The notes beneath the pieces are model-generated. The model searched no databases and was not told the origin of the DNA. It saw only the letters and a program-made list of their open reading frames with translations. From Pseudonocardia sediminis (GTDB lineage: Bacteria; Actinomycetota; Actinomycetes; Mycobacteriales; Pseudonocardiaceae), in the NCBI RefSeq assembly GCF_004217185.1, contig NZ_SHKL01000002.1, positions 46,639 to 110,638 of the forward strand: a DNA stretch of 64,000 nt. Reading direction: 5' to 3'. This document shows positions 25,640 through 34,484 of the stretch, piece after piece. A program made the position numbers and the translations under genes. Numbering within the stretch: position 1 is the first letter of the stretch; each line of letters starts with the position of its first letter.

Positions 25640-26056
25640 TCATAGTACGAGTGTGGTTAGCATTGCGCACAGTTCTGGGGTGCTGTACATCGACGACTCC
25701 ATCGCTATCCCGATCCGGGAGAACTCCCACGCCCGCCCCCGCCAATAACACCGCTCTGGCCCGGGTGTCCGACAGAGAGCCCACTGCTCGGCGAGCTCGT
25801 CGGTCACCACCGTGCTCACGAGGTTGACGCGGTCGTGGCCGCCGACCTCGATGACTGCCTCTTCCACGCCGAGCTCGTCGACGTTCGACCCCGACGACCC
25901 CCGACGCGGTGGAAGTCGCCGCCGTCCGTTACCGCGGCTGCCTGGCTCTGACCGGCGATCCGGGGGACTGCCCGGCCCGCGGCACGGCCCGGACGACCGC
26001 GACGACAGCGCCTCACCACCGCGGGTGGTCATCTGCGGGGTCAGGGTGGTGGTCAT
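25640..26056 (-). CDS. Hypothetical protein, possibly frameshifted
   Basis: ATG 26056 follows GAGGAAAGG at proper spacing and begins MTTTLTPQMTTRGG. The middle is an arginine/proline/serine-rich run that looks like out-of-frame reading. The end (VIEVGGHDRVNLVSTVVTDE, later AWEFSRIGIAMESSMYST) looks like folded protein. A real gene with a frameshift in the middle is my best reading. No family is recognised. Confidence 0.35.
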   Translation of the reverse strand: MTTTLTPQMTTRGGEALSSRSSGPCRGPGSPPDRRSEPGSRGNGRRRLPPRRGSSGSNVDELGVEEAVIEVGGHDRVNLVSTVVTDELAEQWALCRTPGPERCYWRGRAWEFSRIGIAMESSMYSTPELCAMLTTLVL

Positions 26057-26158
26057 GGCCGACCTTTCCTCGGGCCCCGGTATAGGTGTGAGGGCTCTGC
26101 CCCTTAGCTCCGTATCGCGGCGCCGTTGACATCATCGACCGCTCTTTCGAGATGCAGG

Positions 26159-27148
26159 TCATACATCGGTGTCGTCGGTGGCGGCGGCGTAGAAGGCCGA
26201 CACCGCGTAGGTGGGGTGGCGGTCGAGGTTGTGCCGGGAACTGTCGTAGCCGCGGGTGGTGCGGGGGTCGGCGTGCCCGGCGGCGTCCTGCACGTCGCGC
26301 AGCTCGACGCCGGCGTCGAGGGAGGCGGTGACGAAGGTGTGGCGCAGGCTGTGCGGGTTGATCCGGTCGACCTGGGGGAGCTCGGCGATGCGGGCCAGGC
26401 GCCGTATGAGCCGCCACGCTCCGGGCTCGTCGAAGCGGCGCCCGGTGCGGGTGATGAACACCGGCCCGGTGGCTCGGCCGTCGAGATAGGTGTGCAGGGC
26501 GTGCACCACGGGCGGGGCGAGCGGCGCGGTGGCGGTGTGGCCGCCCTTGCGGCGCAGCCGCAGGACCCGGTGACCGCGTTCGGTCTCGAGGTGTTCGACG
26601 TCGCGGGACAAGGCCTCATCGACGCGGAGCCCGTTGTGGGCGAGGAGGCTGATCAGTGCGTGCGCGCGGGCCCCGTCGGCGGCCGCGGCGGTGAGGAGCC
26701 GGGCGACCTCGTCGCGGTCGAGACCGGTGCTGGTCGAGTCCTGTCCGACGCGCGGGCGGACGACGCCGGTCATCGGGGAGCGGTCGAGGATCTCCTCGGC
26801 CACGCCGTAGGCGTAGAGCCCGGACAGGGTGGCCAGCCGGCGGGCGATCGTGGAGTCCGCGGCCGGGCGGCCGGTGCGTGGCTGGGGCCGGGCGAGGGCG
26901 TTGGCGTAGGCGTCGATGTGCACCCGCCGTGCTCGTAGCGGGTCGACACCGGAGCGGGCGCACCAGGTGTAGAAGTCGCGGATGTCGCGGGCGTAGGCGC
27001 GCTGGGTGTGTCCGGAGCGGCGGGAGAGCACGAACGCGGTGGCCAGCTGCCAGGCGGAATCGGCCTGCCCGGGCTGCTCCGGGACCAGCTCGGGGGTGCC
27101 CTCGACGACCGCCGTCTCCACCTCGGCTCCCGGGTCCGGCGGGTTCAT
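26159..27148 (-). CDS. Tyrosine site-specific recombinase/integrase
   Basis: The 329-residue protein starts at ATG 27148, overlapping the upstream stop (ATGA). It has an N-terminal SAM-like core-binding domain (HTQRAYARDIRDFYTWC) and a C-terminal catalytic domain. The pentad is visible: Arg in HNGLRVDEALS, Lys in RRKGGHT, His-x-x-Arg in HSLRHTFVTA, His in DAAGHADPRTT and Tyr in TRGYDSS. This is a XerC/D-type phage-like integrase. It may integrate or resolve the element, or belong to a smaller cassette together with its three coupled upstream genes. No attachment-site pair was identified. Confidence 0.9.
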   Translation of the reverse strand: MNPPDPGAEVETAVVEGTPELVPEQPGQADSAWQLATAFVLSRRSGHTQRAYARDIRDFYTWCARSGVDPLRARRVHIDAYANALARPQPRTGRPAADSTIARRLATLSGLYAYGVAEEILDRSPMTGVVRPRVGQDSTSTGLDRDEVARLLTAAAADGARAHALISLLAHNGLRVDEALSRDVEHLETERGHRVLRLRRKGGHTATAPLAPPVVHALHTYLDGRATGPVFITRTGRRFDEPGAWRLIRRLARIAELPQVDRINPHSLRHTFVTASLDAGVELRDVQDAAGHADPRTTRGYDSSRHNLDRHPTYAVSAFYAAATDDTDV

Positions 27149-27837
27149 CGTAGGCCCGCGGTGCCGGCCGTTCGGGCGGGTGCGCCGACGGGGTCGTCGT
27201 GGGCGGCGAGCTCGCTGCGGGCCGGGCGGCGGAGCCGCTGCCAGGGGGAACCGGCGGCGGGGCGTAGGCGGGTGTTGGTGAACTCGGCGTGGGCGGGTCG
27301 GAAGGGGTCGGTGACGGCGAAGCGCACCAGACCGGGGTAGAGCGGGTGCACCGTGTATCCGGTGATCAGTCGGACATCGACGACGACGCCGCTGACCGCG
27401 GGCAGCACCGGCATCGTGTGCGCCACGCATTCCTGGGCGATCTGCTCGCCGGTGTTCCACCACCCGGTCCAGGCGTTGTCCGGGGTCTGCCCGTCGGCAT
27501 GGAAGCCGTGCACGTCGCGGTAGTAGAGCTCCGGGCGCGGCTCGGGGCGGCGCGGGCCCAGGTGCAGCACCAGGGCGTAGGTCGGGGCCGCTGGGTCGCC
27601 GCCGGCGTCGGGTAGCAGCGGGCGGGCGGCGAGCTCGGTGAGCGCGGTGGGGTCGAGTAGCCGGGTCCGGCCGCGCCGCCCGAGTTCGGGTAGCAGCCCG
27701 GCCTCGACCAGGCGCACCACTTGGTCACGGTTGGCGCCCAGTGAGGCCATGGCCACTGTGGTGGTGACCGGCTCGGGCGGCGGGGAACCGGGGGCTCGAT
27801 CGACGGCGGTCGCGGGGCCGGAGGGGCCGGTCATCAC
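27145..27837 (-). CDS. Hypothetical protein with N-terminal HTH-like region, recombinase operon
   Basis: 230 residues. Residues ~30-72 (SLGANRDQVVRLVEAGLLPE, then GRTRLLDPTALTELAAR) look like an excisionase/MerR-type winged helix-turn-helix. The remainder, with LYYRDVHGFHADGQTPDNAW and VVDVRLITGYTVHPLYPG, is not recognised. It overlaps the recombinase start and the preceding gene's stop by 4 nt each, so it is probably a recombination-directionality or regulatory partner of the integrase (inference). Confidence 0.6.
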   Translation of the reverse strand: MMTGPSGPATAVDRAPGSPPPEPVTTTVAMASLGANRDQVVRLVEAGLLPELGRRGRTRLLDPTALTELAARPLLPDAGGDPAAPTYALVLHLGPRRPEPRPELYYRDVHGFHADGQTPDNAWTGWWNTGEQIAQECVAHTMPVLPAVSGVVVDVRLITGYTVHPLYPGLVRFAVTDPFRPAHAEFTNTRLRPAAGSPWQRLRRPARSELAAHDDPVGAPARTAGTAGLR

Positions 27838-28343
27838 GGTCCTATCAGGGGGATCTGGGCGGTCTCAGGAGCGGTCGTCGGGTCGGTCTGGGCGGGGATG
27901 CTCGGGCAGTCGCCGTCGTTGTCGGGCTCGTCGGGGACTGCGCCATCCGGGGCTGCGTCGGCCGGACCGGTCTTGCTGTCTTCGGCGATCTCGCGTTCCG
28001 CCTCGCGGCGCTCTTCGATCCACCAGGGCAATCGCTCGGGCCCGCAGCAGCCGGCGTGGGCGGGATAGTGCGGGTCCACCCACAGCCGGCTCGCCACCCA
28101 GTCGGTTGCAGCGCGGTCGCGGCCGCCGACGTGCCACTCGACCGGTTCCGTCAGCGAGATGTACCAGTGCTCATCACACTCATGCAGCGGGCCATAGTCG
28201 TAGATCGTCACCGTCCCGACGTACGGGCTCACGAGATGCCACTCGACGTGGGACTTGTCCGGGTCCTGCGGCGCGCCCGGCTCGCCGAACTCGCGGACCA
28301 GGGCGGCGTAGCTCGCCGTCACGTAGCCCTGCAGGCTGCTCAT
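27834..28343 (-). CDS. Conserved hypothetical protein of actinobacterial mobile elements
   Basis: ATG 28343 overlaps the upstream stop by 4 nt; 169 residues start MSSLQGYVTASYAALVREFG. The pattern 'YVTASYxxLVxxFGEP...VEWHL..GTVTIYDYG' resembles small proteins frequent in phages and mobile elements that read '..YtdLv..fGeP...KtdaEW.....g.vatIYdyk'. The C-terminal ~60 residues are acidic and low-complexity. Function unknown. Confidence 0.6.
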   Translation of the reverse strand: MSSLQGYVTASYAALVREFGEPGAPQDPDKSHVEWHLVSPYVGTVTIYDYGPLHECDEHWYISLTEPVEWHVGGRDRAATDWVASRLWVDPHYPAHAGCCGPERLPWWIEERREAEREIAEDSKTGPADAAPDGAVPDEPDNDGDCPSIPAQTDPTTAPETAQIPLIGP

Positions 28344-28978
28344 CGTCTGCTCCCGGATCCAGGGGCGGACTTCTTCGTCGAGCCGTGCTGCGACGGGGCC
28401 GGGTGCGACGGGGCCGGACGCGAAGGCGCCGGGGCCGAGGGAGGGGTGAGGAGCTGGGCCGACCAGTCGCGCGGGCCGCAGCCGCCGACGGGCTGAAGCT
28501 GCTCGTGCAGGACCGGGGCGAGCCGGCCCGGGTCTGGTCCCAGCGCCAGGACGGTGTCGAGGACCCGCGGGTAGAGCACGCGAGCGTGGCGCAGCTCGGT
28601 CTTGCCACCCGAGGCGATCAGGACAGCCTCCTTGACGGCCAGGCACGACCGGATCGCCGCGGTGAAGCCGTCGGCAGCGCCCCAGCAACAACCCAGAATG
28701 ATCACCGGCGCGACGATCCCGCGGTAGTCCTGAGCAAGGACGTCGGCCCAGATCCGGCGGTCGCCGAGGTTGCTGTGCCCATCGATGATCAGGACGTCGA
28801 CATCGGCGCGCACGTCAGCGACCGGCAAGGGCCCGCGATCGCGGTTGGGCGCGATCTGCACCCGCGGGTCGCAGACGTAGGCCTCGTAGAGCTCCTGCTG
28901 CGGTACCAGGCCCCGGGCACCGTCGGTCGTCAGCCGGACTCGGAGCGGCGCGGCGGGCGACGGGACCGCACGACTCAC
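28340..28978 (-). CDS. Small caspase-fold (CHAT/C14-like) putative peptidase
   Basis: A GTG at 28978 gives 212 residues. The middle carries VLIIDGHSNLGDRRIW (His68) and VAPVIILGCCWGAADGF (Cys97/98). This is the beta-strand-His-Gly ... hydrophobic-strand-Cys arrangement of caspase/CHAT folds. The last ~45 residues are a proline/serine linker. No P-loop or repeat domain is attached, so it is a minimal version. It heads the recombinase operon, with ATGA overlaps along the chain. Fold assignment is moderate; catalytic competence is untested. Confidence 0.5.
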   Translation of the reverse strand: MSRAVPSPAAPLRVRLTTDGARGLVPQQELYEAYVCDPRVQIAPNRDRGPLPVADVRADVDVLIIDGHSNLGDRRIWADVLAQDYRGIVAPVIILGCCWGAADGFTAAIRSCLAVKEAVLIASGGKTELRHARVLYPRVLDTVLALGPDPGRLAPVLHEQLQPVGGCGPRDWSAQLLTPPSAPAPSRPAPSHPAPSQHGSTKKSAPGSGSRR

Positions 28979-29123
28979 CGGCAGCGTCCTCGAAGGTCGG
29001 ACGGGTTCCGCTCACCGCCGGGCGAGCTGCTCTCCCGAGCCTGGTGCAGCATCCGGTTCACCCTGCTCCTCCTCGCCGTCGCACGACTCGATCAGGATGA
29101 CCCCCCGTCTGTACCAGTGTCAA

Positions 29124-29157
29124 GACGAGGGGTCGTTAGTACTGACGATCCCTCGTC
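29124..29157. promoter_or_regulatory. Inverted repeat GACGAGGG ... CCCTCGTC
   Basis: Perfect 8-bp arms (29124-29131 and 29150-29157) lie in the region between the recombinase operon (leftward) and the KfrA-like gene (rightward). It could be a terminator-like or operator hairpin. Confidence 0.45.
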
Positions 29158-29215
29158 GGTACTGATGACTGCATAACCGTCATTATCCTGTTGTACGCTT
29201 CGTATCGTTCGTCGT

Positions 29216-29253
29216 TACGTATCAATACGAATTGACACTTCGATACGTATCAA
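29216..29253. promoter_or_regulatory. Repeated TACGTATCAA sites upstream of the KfrA-like gene
   Basis: TACGTATCAA occurs at 29216-29225 and 29244-29253, 28 bp apart. The second copy is part of the palindrome TTCGATACGTATCAA, and a related CTTCGTATCG lies at about 29199. The sites lie 15-50 bp before the GTG at 29268, fitting autoregulation by a KfrA-like protein. Confidence 0.55.
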
Positions 29254-29267
29254 GTAGGGTCGATCGC

Positions 29268-30593
29268 GTGTCGGAGAGTCAGAGCGCGGGCGTCGAGCTG
29301 ATCGCGTGCGAGATGCCCGGCTGCGTTCACGTCATCGAGTACGCCGGCGTCGGGCGCAAGCCGAAGTACTGCACCCGCGTCGTCGACGGCGTCGTGCACA
29401 ACCGGCTCAACGCCCAGAAGGTCCGCAACGGGACCCTCACGCTGCCCGCGCCGGGATCGCGGCCCGAGCGCAGCGACATCAACGACGGCGAGGGCCCTGG
29501 CTCAGTGCCGCGGCCGGTGTCACTGGCCCGCGCCGGGATCGAGGCGATCCGCGACGAGATCGGCTCCCAGCTCACCGCGCACCAGACCTGGATGAGCGGG
29601 GCCACCGCGCGCCTCGAGGAACTCCTCGCCGCGGCGACCGACCCTGACGCCGCCGCGGCGGAGGTCGCCGCCGCGCACCGCGAGGCCCGCACCCGCATCG
29701 ATGCCGCCGAGGCCTCGGCCGAGGACGCCCTGGCCCGCGCCCGCGCAGCCGAAGCAGACGCCACAGCGGCGGCGACCGGGCGTGCCGAGGCCGAGACCGC
29801 AGCCGAGGACGCCCTCGCCGAACGCGACGAGCTCACCGAGCAGCGCGACCGCTACGCCGGACTCCTCGCCGACCGCGACGCCGAACTCGACACCGTCCGA
29901 GCCCGTCTGGACGAGGCCGACCTCGCCCACCGCCAGGCCGTCGCCGAGCGCGACCAGCTCGCCGAACAGCTCACCGCGGCCCGCAGCGAACGTGACCGGG
30001 CCACCGCCGCGCTCGCCGAGCTACGCGAGGCCCACGACGCTCTGCGCGCCCAGTACCAGCAGGCCCAGGCCGAGCGCGACACCGCCCGCACCGAGCTCAC
30101 CGCGGCTCGCGACGACGCCGCCGCTCAACGTCGGCGCGCCGAGACTCTCGACCGGGACCGCTACGCCGCCGAACAGGCCCGCGACAGCCTCACCACCGAG
30201 CTGGCCACTGCCCGCGCCCGCACCGACGACCTCGCCCAGGCCGCGGCCGAAGCCCGCACCGCCCAGGCCGTCACCGCGGCGGAGAACACCGCCCTGACCC
30301 GTCAGCTCGCCCACGACGTCGAGGTCGAACGCCGCCACGGCGAGGAGCGCCTCGCCGACCTGCGCGAACGCCACGCCGACGAACTGCGCGCCCTGCGCGA
30401 GCGAGATGACGGACCAGCCCCGCCCGACACGACCCGGCCCGACACCGCTCTGCCCGACCCGGACCCGGCCGCCACGACCACTAAGGCGCCGCGCACGAGA
30501 CGACGCACCACCACAGACCGCAGTGCAGATCGCAGCCCCCGCAAGGCCCGGCGCCGGCCCGGGCCCGAGCAGACCCCCGACCCGCAGGAGTGA
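29268..30593 (+). CDS. KfrA-like coiled-coil protein with N-terminal zinc-finger-like motif
   Basis: A GTG at 29268 gives 441 residues. Residues ~10-45 hold CEMPGCVHVIEYAGVGRKPK followed by YCT, a Cys-rich finger pattern. Residues ~100-395 are a nearly uninterrupted Ala/Glu/Arg coiled coil. The basic C-terminal tail has RTRRRTTTDRS. Plasmid KfrA proteins combine an N-terminal DNA-binding domain with a long coiled coil and help stability; this protein has that plan, though with a finger in place of the usual HTH. The next gene overlaps its stop (GTGA). Repeated operator-like sites lie just upstream. Confidence 0.6.
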   Translation: MSESQSAGVELIACEMPGCVHVIEYAGVGRKPKYCTRVVDGVVHNRLNAQKVRNGTLTLPAPGSRPERSDINDGEGPGSVPRPVSLARAGIEAIRDEIGSQLTAHQTWMSGATARLEELLAAATDPDAAAAEVAAAHREARTRIDAAEASAEDALARARAAEADATAAATGRAEAETAAEDALAERDELTEQRDRYAGLLADRDAELDTVRARLDEADLAHRQAVAERDQLAEQLTAARSERDRATAALAELREAHDALRAQYQQAQAERDTARTELTAARDDAAAQRRRAETLDRDRYAAEQARDSLTTELATARARTDDLAQAAAEARTAQAVTAAENTALTRQLAHDVEVERRHGEERLADLRERHADELRALRERDDGPAPPDTTRPDTALPDPDPAATTTKAPRTRRRTTTDRSADRSPRKARRRPGPEQTPDPQE

Positions 30594-30877
30594 CGACCGT
30601 GACGACGTCGCACGACCCCGCCATCCCCGCCCAGCCGCGGACCCCTACCCGGGAGGACATCACCTCCGCCCGGGCCACCGGAGACCGGCTGCGTGCCGCC
30701 TACGCCGCGGCCGCCGGCGTCACCGGTAGCGCATGGGCCGACCGCGAGCAGCAGGCCCTCGACGGGCTCCGCGCCGTCGCAGCGTTCCTACGTCACCACC
30801 CCAACACCGACGTCGCCCGAGCGATCACCCAGACGCTGCAGACCCTCCCGGAGACCGGCCATGGCGCCCTCGGCTAG
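30590..30877 (+). CDS. Small hypothetical protein coupled to KfrA-like gene
   Basis: A GTG at 30590 overlaps the previous stop (GTGA). 95 residues, mostly helical (ARATGDRLRAAYAAAAG, then LRAVAAFLRHHPNTDVARAI). No family is recognised. Confidence 0.55.
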   Translation: MTTVTTSHDPAIPAQPRTPTREDITSARATGDRLRAAYAAAAGVTGSAWADREQQALDGLRAVAAFLRHHPNTDVARAITQTLQTLPETGHGALG

Positions 30878-31133
30878 CGGCTACGAACTCGACCGGGCGG
30901 TGTGGCCGCCCTACCGCGAGCGCGTCATCGGCGACACCGTGATCGCCGAGAGCACCTTCGGACGGCGCCCCGACGGGCAGTACGGGACCGGTACCGTCGT
31001 CGGGTTCGAGCGCTACATCGGTGACCCCGCCGGAGCCCTCGTCCAGCTCGACCACGACGGGAAGGTCGACTGGTTCCCGCTCGCCGAGCTGTACCTGCTC
31101 CACCCCATCGGGGACCGCCCTGCGATCTCCTAG
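30861..31133 (+). CDS. Small hypothetical protein (90 aa)
   Basis: ATG 30861 lies inside the end of the preceding gene (17-nt overlap). The product GYELDRAVWPPYRERVIGD ... GTGTVVGFERYIGD ... VQLDHDGKVDWFPLAELYLL looks like a small beta-barrel (SH3/Tudor-like) domain, the 'x-V-x-F...V-x-L-D-x-DG...F....L' pattern. Third gene of the KfrA-like operon. Function unknown. Confidence 0.55.
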   Translation: MAPSASGYELDRAVWPPYRERVIGDTVIAESTFGRRPDGQYGTGTVVGFERYIGDPAGALVQLDHDGKVDWFPLAELYLLHPIGDRPAIS

Positions 31134-31174
31134 CGCACCACGCCAGGCAACCCTTTAGCCCTCAACTTCAGAGG

Positions 31175-32365
31175 CTAGGACACCTGGCGCGGGTGAGCGG
31201 ATGCACGATGTAACCGAGGCCGGGTGACGACGAGTTGGTGGGGCTTGACACGCTTGCCGTCGCAGCTGGTCCGGCTGGCGTCATAGAGCCGCTTCACTGC
31301 GGTGCGAACGGTGGAATCCCGAACCTGGCCGTAGAAGTCGCCAAAGACCGCGAGTGTGTGGTTCACCGTCGTGAAGCTGGGAACCTGATCGAGTAGACCT
31401 GCAAGTTGCTCAGCGATAACAGGAACAGCCCGGTTTTCGACTGTCGCGAGGTCGGGGCGGATCGCCTCGGTCACGGTAAACAGGGCATCTGGATCAAAGG
31501 CGCTGTCAATCCGTTCCAATGTGTCCCACCATTTTTGCATGGCTCTAGCCACGCTATCGCCGAAGAGCCATAGCCCGTGCTGGCTACGGGTCCCGAAAAC
31601 TAGGTGATAGAGCGGTTTGTGGCCGGGCGCGCGTCGAACGGGAACCGATATAACGTGCATCCCTGTGGCTGTAGACAGGCGGCGGGCGAATCCCTCGGAG
31701 ACATGACGGACGGCGTCGTCGGTGACGCCGTGGGAGCGGAAGACCTCCCGCCACCAGTCTCCGCCCACGGCGTCGTCAAGTCGACGCATCGAGTTCTCGT
31801 TGCCCTGCGGCGAGGAGACGTGGCCGCCTGTGCGTCGTACGGCTTCCAGGCTGAAGTTCAGCAGGAGCTCGGTCGGTGGCCAAATTGAGCTGCGCGGGCC
31901 AGCGAGGATGTCGACGAGTCGTTGGTATGGCAGCCCATAGCCGGTGGGGTCGAGGAACAGGAACAGCGGGTGACCGTGGGCGGAGGTCAGGACCTCCTCG
32001 AGTACCGAGTCGACGTTGGTGTCGCGTACGTGAGCGGGCACACCACGCCGGGTGTATTCGGCGACGACACCTGCCAGGTCGTTCGCCGAGGTGGGGTCCT
32101 GCTCGACGAAGTACGAAGCGCAGGTCAGGCCGACAGTACGGTGTTGATGTTCGGCCATCTGCATAATCCGCTCAGGAGAGCCAGCGCTGCCGTTGCCGTA
32201 ACGTCCGCGGCCCGCGTAGCCATCGAGGAAAACTACCCGGTGCCCCTGCGCTCGGGAGCCGGTCATGCCGGTGAACATCGGAACGTACCGGGTAAGTAAC
32301 TCGTGCTTGAAGGTGCTAGGCAGATTCGGTTCCGCCCAGTACTCATCGCCAGCCCCAGTAGCCAC
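31175..32365 (-). CDS. tcmP: Three-Cys-motif partner protein TcmP
   Basis: A GTG at 32365 (after GGGGGTGAT) gives 396 residues. RVVFLDGYAGRGRYGNGSAG and LFLFLDPTGYGLPYQRL are the hallmark blocks of the TcmP family. They resemble motif I and the DPxxY-type motif of class I methyltransferases, so a nucleic-acid or protein modifying role is possible but unproven. The family is named for its genomic partner, a three-Cys (Gp37/Gp68, DUF5131) protein, and that partner is encoded divergently 213 bp away. Such pairs occur on phages and mobile elements. Confidence 0.85.
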   Translation of the reverse strand: MATGAGDEYWAEPNLPSTFKHELLTRYVPMFTGMTGSRAQGHRVVFLDGYAGRGRYGNGSAGSPERIMQMAEHQHRTVGLTCASYFVEQDPTSANDLAGVVAEYTRRGVPAHVRDTNVDSVLEEVLTSAHGHPLFLFLDPTGYGLPYQRLVDILAGPRSSIWPPTELLLNFSLEAVRRTGGHVSSPQGNENSMRRLDDAVGGDWWREVFRSHGVTDDAVRHVSEGFARRLSTATGMHVISVPVRRAPGHKPLYHLVFGTRSQHGLWLFGDSVARAMQKWWDTLERIDSAFDPDALFTVTEAIRPDLATVENRAVPVIAEQLAGLLDQVPSFTTVNHTLAVFGDFYGQVRDSTVRTAVKRLYDASRTSCDGKRVKPHQLVVTRPRLHRASAHPRQVS

Positions 32366-32577
32366 CAGATCACCCCCAGTGAGAACAAGATAACGCGGAC
32401 AGTGCCTCGGCAGGGACGTTCTTTGCGTTACCCCCGGGGCCCGTGGTCTTAGGTGGTCCCGCAGCCCCTGCCTCAGGCTCTCCATGGCTAGGTGAAATCA
32501 GGAAGGCGGGAACGAATTCTGTGATCGGTCCGGTGTGTCGACTACAATCCTTCGCCGGTTCGACGTAGAATTTGAAT

Positions 32578-33330
32578 ATGGCTGACGGGAGCGCGATCGA
32601 GTGGACCGAGGCAACCTGGAATCCGACGACCGGATGCGACCAGGTTAGCCGAGGCTGCGACAATTGTTATGCGCTGCGGTTAGCGGGCCGCTTGAAGGCG
32701 ATGGGTTCGCCCAGATATCAGCTGGATGGAGACCCCCGAACATCCGGGCCGGGTTTCGCAGTGCAGCTCCATCCAGAGACCCTCGATGTACCGAAGCGAT
32801 GGAAGAAACCGCGGCGTGTATTCGTGAACAGCATGAGCGACCTATTCCACGCTCGGGTCCCGCTCGACTACGTACGCCGAGTGTTCGCGACGATCGAGGC
32901 AACGCCCCAACACAGCTATCAGCTGCTCACCAAACGCTCGACCAGGCTTCGTCGCGTCGCGCCAGCGCTGTCTTGGCCGTCGAACTTGTGGGTCGGCGTG
33001 TCCGTGGAGTCGGCCGAGCAACTCGCCCGGATCCAGGATCTGACCGCGGTGCCCGCGGCGGTGCGGTTCGTCTCCGCTGAACCCCTTCTAGGCCCACTGA
33101 CCGGAATCGACCTGACCGCGATCGACTGGCTGATCGCCGGTGGCGAATCCGGACAAGGTCACCGCTCGGTAGCCCTTGACTGGGTGCGTGACCTGCGTGA
33201 TGAGTCTGCTCGCGCCGGAACCGCTTTCTTCTTCAAGCAGTGGGGCGGACGAACCCCGAAGGCAGGTGGCCGAGTGCTCGACGGTCGGACCTGGGACGAG
33301 ATGCCCGCTCTTGCCACAGCGAAGGGCTAA
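32578..33330 (+). CDS. Three-Cys-motif DUF5131 (phage Gp37/Gp68-like) protein
   Basis: ATG 32578 gives 250 residues. The N-terminal pattern EWTEATWNPTTGCDQVSRGC followed by DNCYA contains the three cysteines (C-x5-C-x2-C), reminiscent of a radical-SAM-like Fe-S cluster site. VFVNSMSDLFH, YQLLTKR, WVGVSVE and LIAGGESG are family blocks, consistent with a TIM-barrel enzyme. It is transcribed divergently from tcmP, its usual partner. The substrate is unknown. A TTG at 32572 is an alternative start. Confidence 0.88.
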   Translation: MADGSAIEWTEATWNPTTGCDQVSRGCDNCYALRLAGRLKAMGSPRYQLDGDPRTSGPGFAVQLHPETLDVPKRWKKPRRVFVNSMSDLFHARVPLDYVRRVFATIEATPQHSYQLLTKRSTRLRRVAPALSWPSNLWVGVSVESAEQLARIQDLTAVPAAVRFVSAEPLLGPLTGIDLTAIDWLIAGGESGQGHRSVALDWVRDLRDESARAGTAFFFKQWGGRTPKAGGRVLDGRTWDEMPALATAKG

Positions 33331-33451
33331 GACCCTGACCTCTCTCGGACGAAGAGTCGCCATATCCGAAGGGAGGCCGGGCCTGGCTTCCGCTTGGGAG
33401 ACAGCCGAGACTACGAGCGGAACTGTCAGGGCCGTGGGTCACACTGATGTC

Positions 33452-34336
33452 ATGGGAGTCCCCGCCGGCGGTGCTCGCGCGTTTCTGGACGTGCCGTTCG
33501 CGGAGAAGGATGAGGCGAAGGCGCTCGGCGCGCGGTGGGACCCGTCGGCGCGGCGCTGGTACGCCCCGCCCCGGTCGAACCCGGGGCTGCAACGCTGGGC
33601 CCGGCAGCCCGAGATCCCCGAGCTGCTCCCCGGCGAAGACCGCCGGTTCGGCAGCGGCCTGTTCGTCGACCTCGTGCCCGCCTCCTGCTGGTTCACCAAC
33701 GTCCGCTCCTGCATCGCCCAGAAGGACTGGGAACGACTACGTCGGATGATGCGCACCCGCGCCGGGGACCGCTGCGAGATCTGCGGCCGCGAGGAGGACC
33801 GGGAGCAGCGGCGCTGGCTCGAGGCCCACGAACGCTGGCACTACGACGACCGTGCCGGCGTACAGACGCTGCGCCGCCTCATCCTGTGCTGCAGCTGGTG
33901 CCACCAGGCAACCCACATGGGACTCGCCGACGTCCAAGGCCACGGGGAGACCGCGCGAGCACACCTGCGAGCGGTTACCGGCATGACCCGGGGGCAGACC
34001 CAGGACCACATCGACACGGCGTTCGCCCTGTGGCAGGCCCGCTCGGCCCGGACGTGGGAGCTCGATCTGCGCATCCTCACCGCAGCCGGCGTGACCCTCG
34101 CTGCCCCACTCGATCATCGCCAGCGCGCCGACGTCGCCCACGAGCTGGTCAGCCAGTACCAAGGCACCGCGCCGCGCGCCGCCGTGGGCGGCTTGACGGC
34201 CAACGAGGACACATCTCCCGGCGAGACGAGCCGGCCCAGCACCACTGACTCGGCAGCCCCGCCCGGAGAGGAAGCGGCACCCCCGACACCACATCACCGA
34301 CCGTGGTGGAAGCGTCCCGGGCACGCAGCTCCGTGA
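33452..34336 (+). CDS. DUF5710 protein with HNH-like zinc domain
   Basis: 294 residues from ATG 33452. Residues ~10-45 (FLDVPFAEKDEAKALGARWD, then RRWYAPP) match DUF5710, a small domain common beside plasmid primases and nucleases. Residues ~105-155 contain CEICGREED, EAHERWHYD and LILCCSWCHQATHMG: two CxxC knuckles with His/Glu, like an HNH or treble-clef endonuclease domain. The C-terminus is disordered. A nucleic-acid enzyme role is inferred. It lies 121 nt after the DUF5131 gene. Confidence 0.65.
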   Translation: MGVPAGGARAFLDVPFAEKDEAKALGARWDPSARRWYAPPRSNPGLQRWARQPEIPELLPGEDRRFGSGLFVDLVPASCWFTNVRSCIAQKDWERLRRMMRTRAGDRCEICGREEDREQRRWLEAHERWHYDDRAGVQTLRRLILCCSWCHQATHMGLADVQGHGETARAHLRAVTGMTRGQTQDHIDTAFALWQARSARTWELDLRILTAAGVTLAAPLDHRQRADVAHELVSQYQGTAPRAAVGGLTANEDTSPGETSRPSTTDSAAPPGEEAAPPTPHHRPWWKRPGHAAP

Positions 34337-34484
34337 CGTCGGCCCTGGTCCGTACCCGGCAGTTACCGGCCAGACCGAGCGACAGTTCGACTGTTCGGAT
34401 CAGGAACTGTGTCGGACTGTCCGCGATAATCGGTTAAAATCAGTGGCGAGGTGCGCGTGCGACGATCAGGTCAGGGGGAAATGG

